Shown here: piece by piece, positions 1 through 8,379 of the stretch
How the letters are laid out: each line of letters starts with the position of its first letter
How positions within the stretch are numbered: position 1 is the stretch's first letter
Assembly: GCF_007753265.1 (NCBI RefSeq)
Contig: NZ_CP036349.1
Span: 4,559,363-4,623,362, forward strand
DNA: 64,000 nucleotides
Source of the DNA: Botrimarina mediterranea
GTDB taxonomy: Bacteria; Planctomycetota; Planctomycetia; Pirellulales; Lacipirellulaceae
Reading direction: 5' to 3'
Translations under genes and position numbers: made by a program
Notes under the pieces: generated by a model
What the model saw: only the letters and a program-made list of their open reading frames with translations
Told to the model about the DNA's origin: nothing
Database searches by the model: none

Positions 1-480
1 GTCACACGACCATGAGCGACCCGTCGCCACTCGCGGCTGCTGCGGCCCCAAGGCAGTGCAGCAATCGAGTCGCTCGGCCGTGAGGGGAGCCTCACCCGTC
101 AAGGAGTTAGAAGCAGGCGTTTGTCTGTGCGGCAAGGGCCCAACGCCGGCGCCGCCAGCACCCGATTCCCGGACCGCCGCCGAACTGCTCATCACGCTGC
201 CAGGAAGCGCGCCCACTCTAGGAGTCGTCTCGCTTCAGCCACTAACAGGTCACCGACTTTCTTCGCGTTCGGCGCCGCTGGAGTCCATCCGGCATCCCGT
301 TCAGCGCCTTCTCTGCATCTGGCTCATCTGATGCTCGCGCCACCGATGCGCGCCCACGGTTACTAAATACCGCTGCGCGTCTCAAACCGGTGGTAATTCC
401 TCGTAGCCGCGCCTGGGCGTATCGATACGTCCCCTTGGCCTGAGGCCGGCGCGCCCCTGCGTCTCGTGCGAGCATGAGCC
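1..480. other. No recognisable gene upstream of the metal-efflux cluster
   Basis: Several short open frames exist on both strands here. None shows a signal peptide, a known motif or a good ribosome binding site, and they read as arginine/proline-rich shadows of GC-rich DNA. I looked for a mer-type operator like the one at 6981-7012 and for a clear -35/-10 pair ahead of the adaptor gene and found neither. The promoter of the cus-like operon may lie in this stretch or upstream of the window. Confidence 0.5.
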
Positions 481-2130
481 ATGACTTCAGAAGAACCTGT
501 GGAAAGAGAGCGATCGGTCAGCGGCCGACAGTGGCTGCTGCGAGTCGCTGTTCAATGCGCCGCTTTGCTGGCGACTTTGGCCCTCGCCGTCGCCCTCGTC
601 GGCGTCGCGCAGCGGACCGGATGGCTCGCCGCCACATCCGGAACAGGGGACCGCTCAGCAGGCCCCGAATCCGCCGTACAGCCCCAGTTCACCTGTCCGA
701 TGCACCCCGAGATACGCCAAGACGCGCCGGGCAAGTGCCCCATCTGCGGGATGACGCTGGTAGAGGTCGCCGGGCGCAAGACGGCGGCGGCGGAGCCAGT
801 GGCCGCGGGCGAGGCGGATCGCTACATCTGCCCGATGATGTGCACGCCGCCGCAGGGATCGCCTGGGAGATGCCCTGTGTGCGCGATGGAACTCGTGAAA
901 GCGCCGAGCGGGCCCGGTAGCGGGAATGAGCGCAGCGTGGTGATCGACGCGGCGACACGCCGTATTGCCGGCATCCGCACCGCCGTGGCGACGCGAAAAA
1001 CGGTCTTCCGATCGGTGCGGGCGGTCGGCGAAATCGCGTACGACCAGCAGCGGGTATCGACGATCTCCGCTTACGTCGATGGGCGCATCGAACAGATGTT
1101 CATCGACTATGAAGGCGCCGTCGTTGATGCAGGGGACGAGCTCGCCGTCGTCTACAGCCCCCAACTCTACTCGGCCCAAGTCGAGTACCTCGCCGCGCAG
1201 CGCTCGCCGGCCCTCGGGGGCGTACTAGGAGACACCGACGGGCTGCGGCGTGTCGCCGAGGACAATCTCCGCGAGCTAGGCATGACGGCGCAGCAGATCG
1301 ACGAGCTGCTGACAACGGAGAAGGCGAGAAAACGATCGACCATCACTTCGCCCCAAAGCGGCACGGTCATCTCCCGGCTGAAGGTCGAAGGCGACTACGT
1401 GAAGACGGGAGACCCGATCTACCGCATCGCCGACCTATCGACCGTCTGGCTGATGCTCGAACTCTACCCGAGCGACGCCGCTCAAGTACGGTACGCTCAA
1501 GAAGTCGATGTCGAGTTGTCGTCGGAGCCCGGCGTAATCTTCCCGGGGCGCGTCGCGTTTATCGATCCGGTCGTGAGCGCAACGACGCGGACCATCCAGG
1601 TACGGGTTGAGCTGTTCAACTCGGACGGGCGCTTCAAGCCGGGAGACTACGCAACCGCGAAGCTACGCCTCCCCGCGGTACAGGGCGACACCGTCTATGA
1701 CGCCGCGCTAGCGGGCGCCTGGATCAGCCCGCGCCACCCGCAGATAGTGCGAGACGAACCGGGAGAGTGCCCCCTGTGCGACACGCCGCTCGTTCCCGCC
1801 AGCGATTTTGGCTACGCAGCGAAACCCACCGCAAACTCAGGTTCGGTCACGGTACCCCGCTCGACGATCCTGCTGGCGGGCGATAACTCTGTCGCTTACG
1901 TGGAAGTCAACGAGGGGGAGTTTGAGCTTCGCAACGTCGTCGTCGCCGCGTTGACCCCGACCGAAGCGGCCCTCGCCGGAGGTATCGCCGAGGGCGAGGT
2001 GGTCGCCACCGACGGCGCTTTCCTCATCGACTCGCAGATGCAATTGGCTGGGAAGCCGTCGCTGATAGATCCGCAGCGAAGTGACCAACCGGCCACGCCA
2101 TCTGCTGGGGAGACGCAACATGCTCACTAG
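481..2130 (+). CDS. cusB: CusB-like RND efflux periplasmic adaptor with metal-binding domains
   Basis: Periplasmic adaptor (membrane fusion protein) that would join the RND pump at 2120-5599 to an outer-membrane channel and hand over Cu(I)/Ag(I). The 549-residue product has an N-terminal membrane anchor (about 18-46). Two heavy-metal-binding domains of the FTCPMHPEIRQDAPGKCPIC type follow, with Cys72, Cys86, Cys89 in the first and Cys117 onward in the second. The usual barrel-sandwich and coiled-coil adaptor core comes next (about 150-400). A third copy of the metal-binding domain (about 413-440) sits near the C-terminus, but its CPMHP has become SPRHP while CPLC is kept. The tail is His-rich (ETQHAH). 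The stop overlaps the pump start by 11 bases, so the two genes are probably translationally coupled. The family call is secure; Cu/Ag specificity rests on the pump residues. Confidence 0.93.
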   Translation: MTSEEPVERERSVSGRQWLLRVAVQCAALLATLALAVALVGVAQRTGWLAATSGTGDRSAGPESAVQPQFTCPMHPEIRQDAPGKCPICGMTLVEVAGRKTAAAEPVAAGEADRYICPMMCTPPQGSPGRCPVCAMELVKAPSGPGSGNERSVVIDAATRRIAGIRTAVATRKTVFRSVRAVGEIAYDQQRVSTISAYVDGRIEQMFIDYEGAVVDAGDELAVVYSPQLYSAQVEYLAAQRSPALGGVLGDTDGLRRVAEDNLRELGMTAQQIDELLTTEKARKRSTITSPQSGTVISRLKVEGDYVKTGDPIYRIADLSTVWLMLELYPSDAAQVRYAQEVDVELSSEPGVIFPGRVAFIDPVVSATTRTIQVRVELFNSDGRFKPGDYATAKLRLPAVQGDTVYDAALAGAWISPRHPQIVRDEPGECPLCDTPLVPASDFGYAAKPTANSGSVTVPRSTILLAGDNSVAYVEVNEGEFELRNVVVAALTPTEAALAGGIAEGEVVATDGAFLIDSQMQLAGKPSLIDPQRSDQPATPSAGETQHAH

Positions 2131-5100
2131 GGCGATTCGATTCTGTGTGAGCGAGGCGTGGCTGGTGGTCGCCGTGGCCTGCGCCGTATCGGCGTTCGGT
2201 TGGTGGTGCTTCCTTTCGGTTCCGATCGACGCGATCCCAAACGTCGGCGAGAACCAGGTCATCGTCCTGACGAACTGGCCGGGGCGATCGCCCAAGGATG
2301 TCGAGGATCAGATCACCTACCCGCTCAGCGGCGTCCTGCTGGCGACACCCGGCGCCGAGAGCGTCCGCGGCAAGAGCATGTTTGGCTACTCGTTCGTCCA
2401 AGTGACGTTCGAGGACGGCGTCGATTTCTACTGGGCGAGGAGCCGTGTCTCTGAGCAGCTCGACGCGGCCCGAGCACGCCTCCCCGAGGGCGTAACGCCT
2501 CAGCTGGGGCCGGACGCCACCGGGCTCGGCCAAATCCTCTACTACGTTCTTGAACCCCCACCGGAAGGCCGCAGCCTTGCCGAGCTGCGATCCCTACAGG
2601 ACTACGTCCTGAAGTACGAGCTCCAAGCCGTGGAAGGGGTGAGCGAGGTCGCGTCGATCGGCGGTTATGTGCAGCAGTATCAGATCGAGGTCGATCCCGA
2701 CCGCCTTCGCTTCTATGGCGTCACGCTCGACCAGCTGCTGATGGCGGTCCGAGGGTCCAACCTCGATGTCGGAGCGAAGACAGCCGAAGCGTCGGGGATG
2801 GAGTACATCGTCCGCAGCAAGGGTTTTATAGGCGGCGGCGCCCAAGGTGACGCGCTGATCGACTTGGAACAAACGGTCGTTATCCAGCGAGATGGCGTAC
2901 CCGTGAGGCTCCGGGACGTGGCCCAGGTCCAGATCGGCCCCGACTTCCGCCGGGGCGCCCTCGACTACAACGGTTCCGAAGCGGTCGGCGGGATTGTGGT
3001 GATGCGTTTCGGGGCCAACCCCCGCGCGGTTATCGACGCGGTCAAGCAGAGGATCAGCGAGTTGGCGCCATCCCTCGACGGCGTCAGAGTCACTCCCGTC
3101 TACGACCGTACCGGCCTGATCGATGAGACAGTCGCCACCCTCAGCGAGTCACTACGCGACGAGACGCTGATCACCGTGGTGGTGATCGTGCTCTTCCTCT
3201 TGCATGTGCGGGCCAGCTTCGTCGTTGCCATCACGTTGCCCTTGGCGGTCGTGATGTCGTTCATCGGCATGTGGGGCTTCGGGATCGATGCCAACATCAT
3301 GTCGCTCGCTGGGATCGCGATTGCGATCGGTGAGGTGGCGGACCTCGCGATCATCGTTTCGGAGAATATCTATCAACACTTGGTGGATTGGCGCAAAAAG
3401 AAGGGCGACGACGCTAACCAAACGCGTGCGGAAGTCATCATCGCCGCCGCCGCCGAGGTCGCACCCGCGGTCGTAACCGCCGTCTCGACGACCGTCATCA
3501 GCTTCATGCCGGTTTTCTTTCTGACGGGCCGCGACTACAAGCTCTTCGCACCGCTGGCCTATACCAAGACCTTTGCGATGCTCGCCGCGCTGGTGGCGGC
3601 CGTCCTCTTGACCCCGGCGTTGTGCCGACTGCTGCTCGACTCCGGGCGGTGGTCCCGGCGGCGAAGCCTTTTCGTCGCCACCGCGGTGGGCGCTATTTCG
3701 GCGATAGTTGCGGCAGCTTTCTGGCGGGCTGGCTTCGAGCACCTGCTCCCGTGGGGTCCCGTGTGGGGTCCGATTGCCCTCGGCTTTGCCGGAGGGGCGA
3801 TCACCTACATCGGCTCGCGCGAGCAACTGCGTTCGGTCGATGAGAACCCCACCAGCCGAGCGATCCTCTTCATTTACGAACCCCTGCTGCGTTTCCTGCT
3901 GAGCCACAAAGGGCTATTCGCCCTAGCGCCCGCCACGCTGATGGTGTTGGGCCTCGGCGCTTGGATCGGTTTGCCGACCGTGCTGCGACCGGCAGAGACC
4001 GTCGCGGAGTGGCTCGGGGTTCGCCCCAACGAACTGCCCGGGTATGTGGACTTGAAGCACACCTTCACGGGCCTTCGGAGCGACGACTGGATCGCCCTAG
4101 ACGAGGGGAGCTGGTTCTACATGCCAACCCTCTACCCCGCGGCGGGGTTCGGGCAGGCGATGCAGGTGTTGCAGACGCAAGACGTCTTGATCCGTCAGAT
4201 CCCTGAGGTGGCTGAAGTGCTCGGCAAGATCGGTCGCGCCGAGTCCGCGCTCGACCCGGCACCGGCGGAGATGATCGAGACCTACGTGATGCTGAAGCCG
4301 GTTGACGAGTGGCGAGAGGGCGTAACAGCCCGCGACGTTTGGGACGAGATCAACGCCGCAGCGACGCTCCCCGGTGTGACCCCCGCCAGCCCGCTGCAAC
4401 CCATCGAGGGGCGAGTGGTGATGTTGCAGGCCGGCATCAAGGCCCCGATGGCGGTCCGCATCTATGGGGATCGCCTCTCGGACCTTGCCGACGCCGCGCT
4501 AGCGGTAGCTGATCAGCTGCGAAAGACGCCGTACGTCAATCCCACCACGGTGAATCCCGACATTGTGCTGGGCAAGCCGTACGTGGAGTTCGAGGTCGAT
4601 CGCGAAGCGGCAGCGCGATACGGGATGTCGGTGGAAGAAGTCAACACTGTGGTTGAGGTCGCCCTCGGGGGCAAGAATCTTATCACCACTGTCGAAGGTC
4701 GGGAACGTTATCCCGTGCGACTCCGCTATCGACGCGACATCCGCGAGGGAATCGACGAGTTAGGTCGCCTGCCGGTCGTAGCGCCGACGGGAGAGGTGGT
4801 ACCTCTAGAAGAACTAGCGACCATCGGCACTTCTTGGGGCCCGGGAGCGATTAGTAGTGAGAACGCTAGGCTCGTCGCGCACGTCGCCTTCTCACCCGGG
4901 GGGCAGACAGGAGACCTAGAGACGGTGAGAGCCGTCGAAGAATCACTTGCCGCGGCGCTCCGCTCCGACGAGCTAACGCTTCCCGCCGGCTACACGTGGG
5001 AGATGGTGGGTTCGTTCCAGAACCAGATCGAGGCGAACCGTCGCCTCCTAGTCATCATCCCGCTAGTGGTCGTCGCGAACCTGCTGCTGATCTACCTGCA

Positions 5101-5599
5101 ATTCCGCAGCCTGCCGCTGGCGCTGATCATCTTCTCTCAGATCCCGGTCGCCTTCGCCGGAGGGATGATCGGGGTGGCGATCGCCGATGTCGAGATCAAC
5201 ACGGCCGTCTGGATCGGGTTCATTGCGTTGTTCGGGATTTCCGTGGACGACGGCGTGGTGATAGCGACCTACATGGAGCAACTCTTCATGCGCCGTAAAA
5301 TCGAATCCGTTGCTGACCTCCGCGAGGCGACCGTTGAGGCAGGCAAGCGCCGCATCCGTCCCTGCCTGATGACAGCCTTCACCACCTTCGCGGCCCTGAC
5401 GCCGGTGATGCTCGCCGATGGACGAGGGGCGGATGTCGCCCAAGCGATGGCGTTGCCGGTGTTTGCCGGCATGTTCATCGAGATGATCTCGCTGTTCGTT
5501 GTCCCCGTCTTCTACTGCGGCTTCATGGAAATGAAGCTGCGAGGCGGCTTCGCCGACACGCGTTGGCAGGCCCACCCGGAGATGGCGGCCCCTCCATGA
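2120..5599 (+). CDS. cusA: CusA-like Cu(I)/Ag(I) RND efflux pump
   Basis: Inner-membrane heavy-metal RND transporter driven by the proton gradient, about 1,159 residues. I start it at ATG 2120 (MLTRAIRFCVSEAW), which has GGGGA 8 bases upstream; an in-frame ATG at 2081 lies deep in the adaptor gene. Methionines 668 (FYMPTLYP), 718 (PAEMIET) and 768 (VVMLQAGIK) match in context and spacing the three-Met Cu(I) site of E. coli CusA (M573, M623, M672 from memory). The TM4 proton-relay segment reads IAIGEVADLAIIVSENIY, keeping the key Asp. The central region about 500-600 carries extra hydrophobic sequence. The gene ends with an ATGA overlap to a possible early start of the next frame. Function is confident. 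Confidence 0.95.
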   Translation: MLTRAIRFCVSEAWLVVAVACAVSAFGWWCFLSVPIDAIPNVGENQVIVLTNWPGRSPKDVEDQITYPLSGVLLATPGAESVRGKSMFGYSFVQVTFEDGVDFYWARSRVSEQLDAARARLPEGVTPQLGPDATGLGQILYYVLEPPPEGRSLAELRSLQDYVLKYELQAVEGVSEVASIGGYVQQYQIEVDPDRLRFYGVTLDQLLMAVRGSNLDVGAKTAEASGMEYIVRSKGFIGGGAQGDALIDLEQTVVIQRDGVPVRLRDVAQVQIGPDFRRGALDYNGSEAVGGIVVMRFGANPRAVIDAVKQRISELAPSLDGVRVTPVYDRTGLIDETVATLSESLRDETLITVVVIVLFLLHVRASFVVAITLPLAVVMSFIGMWGFGIDANIMSLAGIAIAIGEVADLAIIVSENIYQHLVDWRKKKGDDANQTRAEVIIAAAAEVAPAVVTAVSTTVISFMPVFFLTGRDYKLFAPLAYTKTFAMLAALVAAVLLTPALCRLLLDSGRWSRRRSLFVATAVGAISAIVAAAFWRAGFEHLLPWGPVWGPIALGFAGGAITYIGSREQLRSVDENPTSRAILFIYEPLLRFLLSHKGLFALAPATLMVLGLGAWIGLPTVLRPAETVAEWLGVRPNELPGYVDLKHTFTGLRSDDWIALDEGSWFYMPTLYPAAGFGQAMQVLQTQDVLIRQIPEVAEVLGKIGRAESALDPAPAEMIETYVMLKPVDEWREGVTARDVWDEINAAATLPGVTPASPLQPIEGRVVMLQAGIKAPMAVRIYGDRLSDLADAALAVADQLRKTPYVNPTTVNPDIVLGKPYVEFEVDREAAARYGMSVEEVNTVVEVALGGKNLITTVEGRERYPVRLRYRRDIREGIDELGRLPVVAPTGEVVPLEELATIGTSWGPGAISSENARLVAHVAFSPGGQTGDLETVRAVEESLAAALRSDELTLPAGYTWEMVGSFQNQIEANRRLLVIIPLVVVANLLLIYLQFRSLPLALIIFSQIPVAFAGGMIGVAIADVEINTAVWIGFIALFGISVDDGVVIATYMEQLFMRRKIESVADLREATVEAGKRRIRPCLMTAFTTFAALTPVMLADGRGADVAQAMALPVFAGMFIEMISLFVVPVFYCGFMEMKLRGGFADTRWQAHPEMAAPP

Positions 5600-5643
5600 T
5601 TTCTCAAGAACGCAATCCATTCTCAAACTCAAGGAATACGTCG

Positions 5644-6810
5644 ATGAAGATGTCACCCATTTTAACGCGGCTTCTATCCCTGGTGCTCTCGGCCGCACCG
5701 GCTGCAGGATTCGCTCAGCACGCAGGGCATGGCCCAAAGGATACCGATGCTGCGCAGGCCATTCAGGACCCAGCGAACCAAGGGTCTGCTTCGGAATCAC
5801 CGGCGGCGACTGCGGAAAAGAAAACCTCCGCGCTCGGACCGCACGGCGGCGTGATGGTCGAGCAGGACGGGCTGCGAGCAGAAATCCTCGTTGAGGAAAC
5901 GGGGATCAAGCTCTATTTGCTCGACATCGAGCCGATTGAGTCGAAGGGGCTGCGCGCCACCGCGGTGATGAAGATCGCCGACGACCCAAATCAGCGCCGG
6001 TTCGATTTGTTGTCACAACCGTCCGAAGAGGATGGAGTACGCCTGCTGGCCGCCCGCTACGATCTCTCGCGATATGGCGGCCAGACAGCAGAACTGAAGA
6101 TCGAGGGACTCGTGTATAAATCGACTAAACAGTCGTTCCCGAATCTCGTCGCGAACGTGCAGTTTCCGCTAACGGCAGAGCAGTCGCGCGCCACCGCCAT
6201 CGCCGATCAGAAAATATGCCCCGTCAGTGGCGAGCCGCTCGGCTCGATGGGAGACCCCGTCCCGGTGACGGTCGGCGATCAGACGATCTATGTCTGCTGC
6301 GATGGGTGCGTGGCGAAGGTAAAGGCTGATTTTGCCCACTACTTCCAGAAGCTTCACAAGACGACCGAGCTGATCGCAATCCCGGCCACAGAAGCCGACA
6401 GCGACGCCATCGCCAAGCAAGAAACTTGCCCGGTGATGGACGAGCCGCTTGGGTCGATGGGGACCCCCCTCAAGGTGACCGGCCTCGGGCGTGACGTCTT
6501 CCTGTGCTGCAAGGGGTGCCTGAAGTTCCTGCGAGCAGAACCCGAGAAGTACTTGGCCAAACTACCTCCGCTTCCGGCGCCCGCAGTAACCAAGGCCAGC
6601 GCTGCGGACGCCGCGCATGTCGAGGCGCAGAAGTTATGCCCCGTCATGGATGAGCCGCTCGACGCGATGGGGGGCCCGTATCGTACCGTCGTCGAAGGAC
6701 GCGTCGTCTACCTGTGCTGCCCCGGATGCGCTAAGCGGCTTCATGCCGATCCGGCGAAGTATCTTGAAAAGCTGGCTTCGCAGGGGGTCGAGCCCCCAGT
6801 GGCCCGTTGA
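5644..6810 (+). CDS. Secreted protein with three YHS/TRASH-like Cys domains
   Basis: 388-residue exported protein that probably binds metal in the periplasm as a chaperone or sponge for the efflux system. ATG 5644 has AAGGA 8 bases upstream and gives a clean signal peptide (MKMSPILTRLLSLVLSAAP then AGFAQ). An upstream in-frame ATG at 5596 overlaps the cusA stop and would add 16 residues before the signal, so it is less likely. The mature start is His-rich (HAGHG). Residues about 60-180 form a beta-rich domain starting LGPHGGVMVEQ. Three repeats follow, each with CPV(S/M)xEPLxxMG and then CCxGC, with first cysteines at 192, 262 and 332, an exact 70-residue period. The domains resemble YHS/TRASH metal-binding modules. 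No enzymatic motif was seen. Confidence 0.8.
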   Translation: MKMSPILTRLLSLVLSAAPAAGFAQHAGHGPKDTDAAQAIQDPANQGSASESPAATAEKKTSALGPHGGVMVEQDGLRAEILVEETGIKLYLLDIEPIESKGLRATAVMKIADDPNQRRFDLLSQPSEEDGVRLLAARYDLSRYGGQTAELKIEGLVYKSTKQSFPNLVANVQFPLTAEQSRATAIADQKICPVSGEPLGSMGDPVPVTVGDQTIYVCCDGCVAKVKADFAHYFQKLHKTTELIAIPATEADSDAIAKQETCPVMDEPLGSMGTPLKVTGLGRDVFLCCKGCLKFLRAEPEKYLAKLPPLPAPAVTKASAADAAHVEAQKLCPVMDEPLDAMGGPYRTVVEGRVVYLCCPGCAKRLHADPAKYLEKLASQGVEPPVAR

Positions 6811-6821
6811 GAGACGGCGCC

Positions 6822-6838
6822 GCCTCGGCGCCCGAGGC
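6822..6838 (+). terminator. GC-rich hairpin after the cus-like operon
   Basis: A perfect 7-bp stem GCCTCGG / CCGAGGC with loop CGC lies 12 bases after the stop at 6810. No T-run follows, so it is a weak candidate for an intrinsic terminator or an RNA 3'-end stabiliser. It could separate cusBA from the MerR-controlled unit downstream. Confidence 0.35.
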
Positions 6839-6980
6839 GCCACTACGCCCGCAGAACGGTCCGTAGCTCGGCTTGCTGCGCACTTATCACTGCACAGCCC
6901 CTTTAGTTTCCAATCAGACCCCTGCGTGCCAGGCAACGCGGGCTTGGACTCTGGAATGTGCGGATTCAACCAACACCGCC

Positions 6981-7012
6981 TTGACTCCGTACCGTAGTAC
7001 GGAGCCGATAAT
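6981..7012 (+). promoter_or_regulatory. MerR-type operator/promoter with long spacer
   Basis: The -35 TTGACT is at 6981-6986 and the -10 GATAAT at 7007-7012, separated by 20 bp. The dyad CTCCGTAC-CGTA-GTACGGAG (6985-7004) fills the spacer. The TTGACTCCGTAC..GTACGGA arrangement is essentially that of the mer operator of Tn501/Tn21 (known from the literature), and an overlong spacer is the hallmark of MerR-family promoters. Transcription runs rightward into the regulator itself, so the unit is co-directional and autoregulated rather than divergent. The predicted start site is about 12 bases before ATG 7031, so the leader is very short and carries the GGAGGA ribosome site at 7020-7025. Confidence 0.92.
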
Positions 7013-7030
7013 GCGTAGTGGAGGAAGCTT

Positions 7031-7447
7031 ATGGTCGAACGAACGATTGGAAAGCTGGCTAGTGCGGCTGGCGTTAACGTCGAGACGGTCCGGTATTACC
7101 AGCGGCGGGGGCTCTTCGATTGTCCCAGCGCCGACAACGGTTTCCGAAAGTATTCCGACCGGGACGTTGAGCGGCTCCGTTCGATCCGCCGGGCGAAAGA
7201 GCTTGGCTTTACGCTTGAGGAAATCCGCGACCTTCTGAGCCTTGCCGAAGGAACGCACGGAGGGCGAAGTGAGGTCAAGGCGCTCGCTGAAGCGCGAGCC
7301 AGAACTGTGCGGGCGAAGATCAACGACCTCCTCCGCATGGAGGAGGTGCTGAAGAAGCTGACTACCGCGTGCTCAGGACGAGGCCCCGTGAGAGGCTGCC
7401 CGATTATTGAGGCATTGAACGTTCCCGAAGGAACCCAAGAGGAGTAA
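7031..7447 (+). CDS. MerR-family metal-responsive regulator
   Basis: 138-residue MerR-family activator/repressor that would bind the dyad just upstream and untwist the 20-bp spacer when metal is bound. The N-terminal winged HTH (IGKLASAAGVNVETVRYYQRRG) and the dimer helix (about 85-115) are clear. Aligned by eye with Tn501 MerR, the two C-terminal mercury cysteines are present (TACSGRG and RGCPII), but the third one, in the GTHC motif, reads GTHG. A three-coordinate Hg(II) site as in MerR is therefore incomplete, and the inducer may be another soft metal or use a different geometry. GGAGGA precedes the start. The next gene begins 4 bases after the stop, so both form one transcript. Confidence 0.9.
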   Translation: MVERTIGKLASAAGVNVETVRYYQRRGLFDCPSADNGFRKYSDRDVERLRSIRRAKELGFTLEEIRDLLSLAEGTHGGRSEVKALAEARARTVRAKINDLLRMEEVLKKLTTACSGRGPVRGCPIIEALNVPEGTQEE

Positions 7448-7451
7448 GGCG

Positions 7452-8210
7452 ATGCAACAGACCTACGAGACCAATCTACGTTGCCAGAAGTGCTTGGCCA
7501 CGATCAAGCCGCTCCTCGATGGCGAAGATCGAGTGCTCAACTGGTCCGTCGATCTGGACGACGCCAAGAAGCCGCTCACCGTCGAGCTGGCGGCTGCGTC
7601 TGACGGCGATCGCGTCATCGAGCTACTGGCGGGCGCTGGCTACGAGGCGACCCCCATCAATCGGCCGCATGGCCAGCCGAGCGGCGCGCCGCAACCTCTG
7701 GCAACCGACGCCCCCGAGAACTTCAAGCTGTCCAACTACAAGCCGCTGATGCTGGTGATCGCTTACGTCGTCGGCGCGACCGCCGTCGCCGAATCGATCC
7801 ACGGTTCGTTCGAGTGGCCGCGAGCGATGAACTACTTCATGGGCTTTTTCTTCTTGGGATTCGCGTTCTTCAAGCTGCTCGATATCCCGGCGTTTGCCGA
7901 TTCGTTTTCTAGTTACGATATCGTCGCGAAAAGATCCCGCGGCTACGCGCTGGCGTATCCCTGGATCGAACTGGCGCTGGGGGTGTTTTTCGTCAGCGGC
8001 GCTCTACCTTTCGTCGCAAATGGTGTGACGGCAGTCATTATGGGGGTTGGCCTCGTCGGAGTCGCCGGGGCCGTCTTCCGTAAGCAAACGATCCAGTGCG
8101 CCTGCCTCGGAACCGTCTTCAACTTGCCGATGTCCGTGGTCACGATCGTCGAGAACACCGTCATGATGTTGATGGCGATCGTCATGCTAGCCATGCATCT
8201 CTCGACTTGA
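7452..8210 (+). CDS. HMA domain fused to MauE/DoxX-type membrane protein
   Basis: 252-residue protein with an N-terminal heavy-metal-associated fold carrying Cys11-Gln-Lys-Cys14 (about 1-70). A linker follows, then four predicted membrane helices (about 95-250) of the MauE/DoxX redox-associated type. The third/fourth helix region holds IQCACLGTVFNLPMS, a second Cys pair. The architecture suggests metal capture by the HMA head and transfer or redox handling at the membrane, a functional analogue of a MerP-MerT pair in one chain; that is inference. It is translated from the same MerR-controlled message, with GGAG just before the start. The exact substrate cannot be told from sequence. Confidence 0.78.
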   Translation: MQQTYETNLRCQKCLATIKPLLDGEDRVLNWSVDLDDAKKPLTVELAAASDGDRVIELLAGAGYEATPINRPHGQPSGAPQPLATDAPENFKLSNYKPLMLVIAYVVGATAVAESIHGSFEWPRAMNYFMGFFFLGFAFFKLLDIPAFADSFSSYDIVAKRSRGYALAYPWIELALGVFFVSGALPFVANGVTAVIMGVGLVGVAGAVFRKQTIQCACLGTVFNLPMSVVTIVENTVMMLMAIVMLAMHLST

Positions 8211-8379
8211 TTGCCCGGTACGCGTTCTATCGGCGTGAAGTCTGCCTGAGCCACAAACTCTAACGATTGGTGCGGTCGGTGCACCTCTGCGGAAGAGTTT
8301 CGCCGCATTGGAGACCGCCATACCGCCGACGCTGTAAGGAGAGTCGACAAAATATCTCTCTCAGCGGGTAGGACACGGA

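Noticed and set aside
3152-3907. Minus-strand frame of 251 codons inside cusA
   Set aside because: Antisense to membrane helices of cusA, with His/Asp/Arg-rich shadow content.
7031-7447. True mercury regulator with merA/merT nearby
   Set aside because: One of three Hg cysteines is missing, no merA is in the window and neighbours are copper genes.
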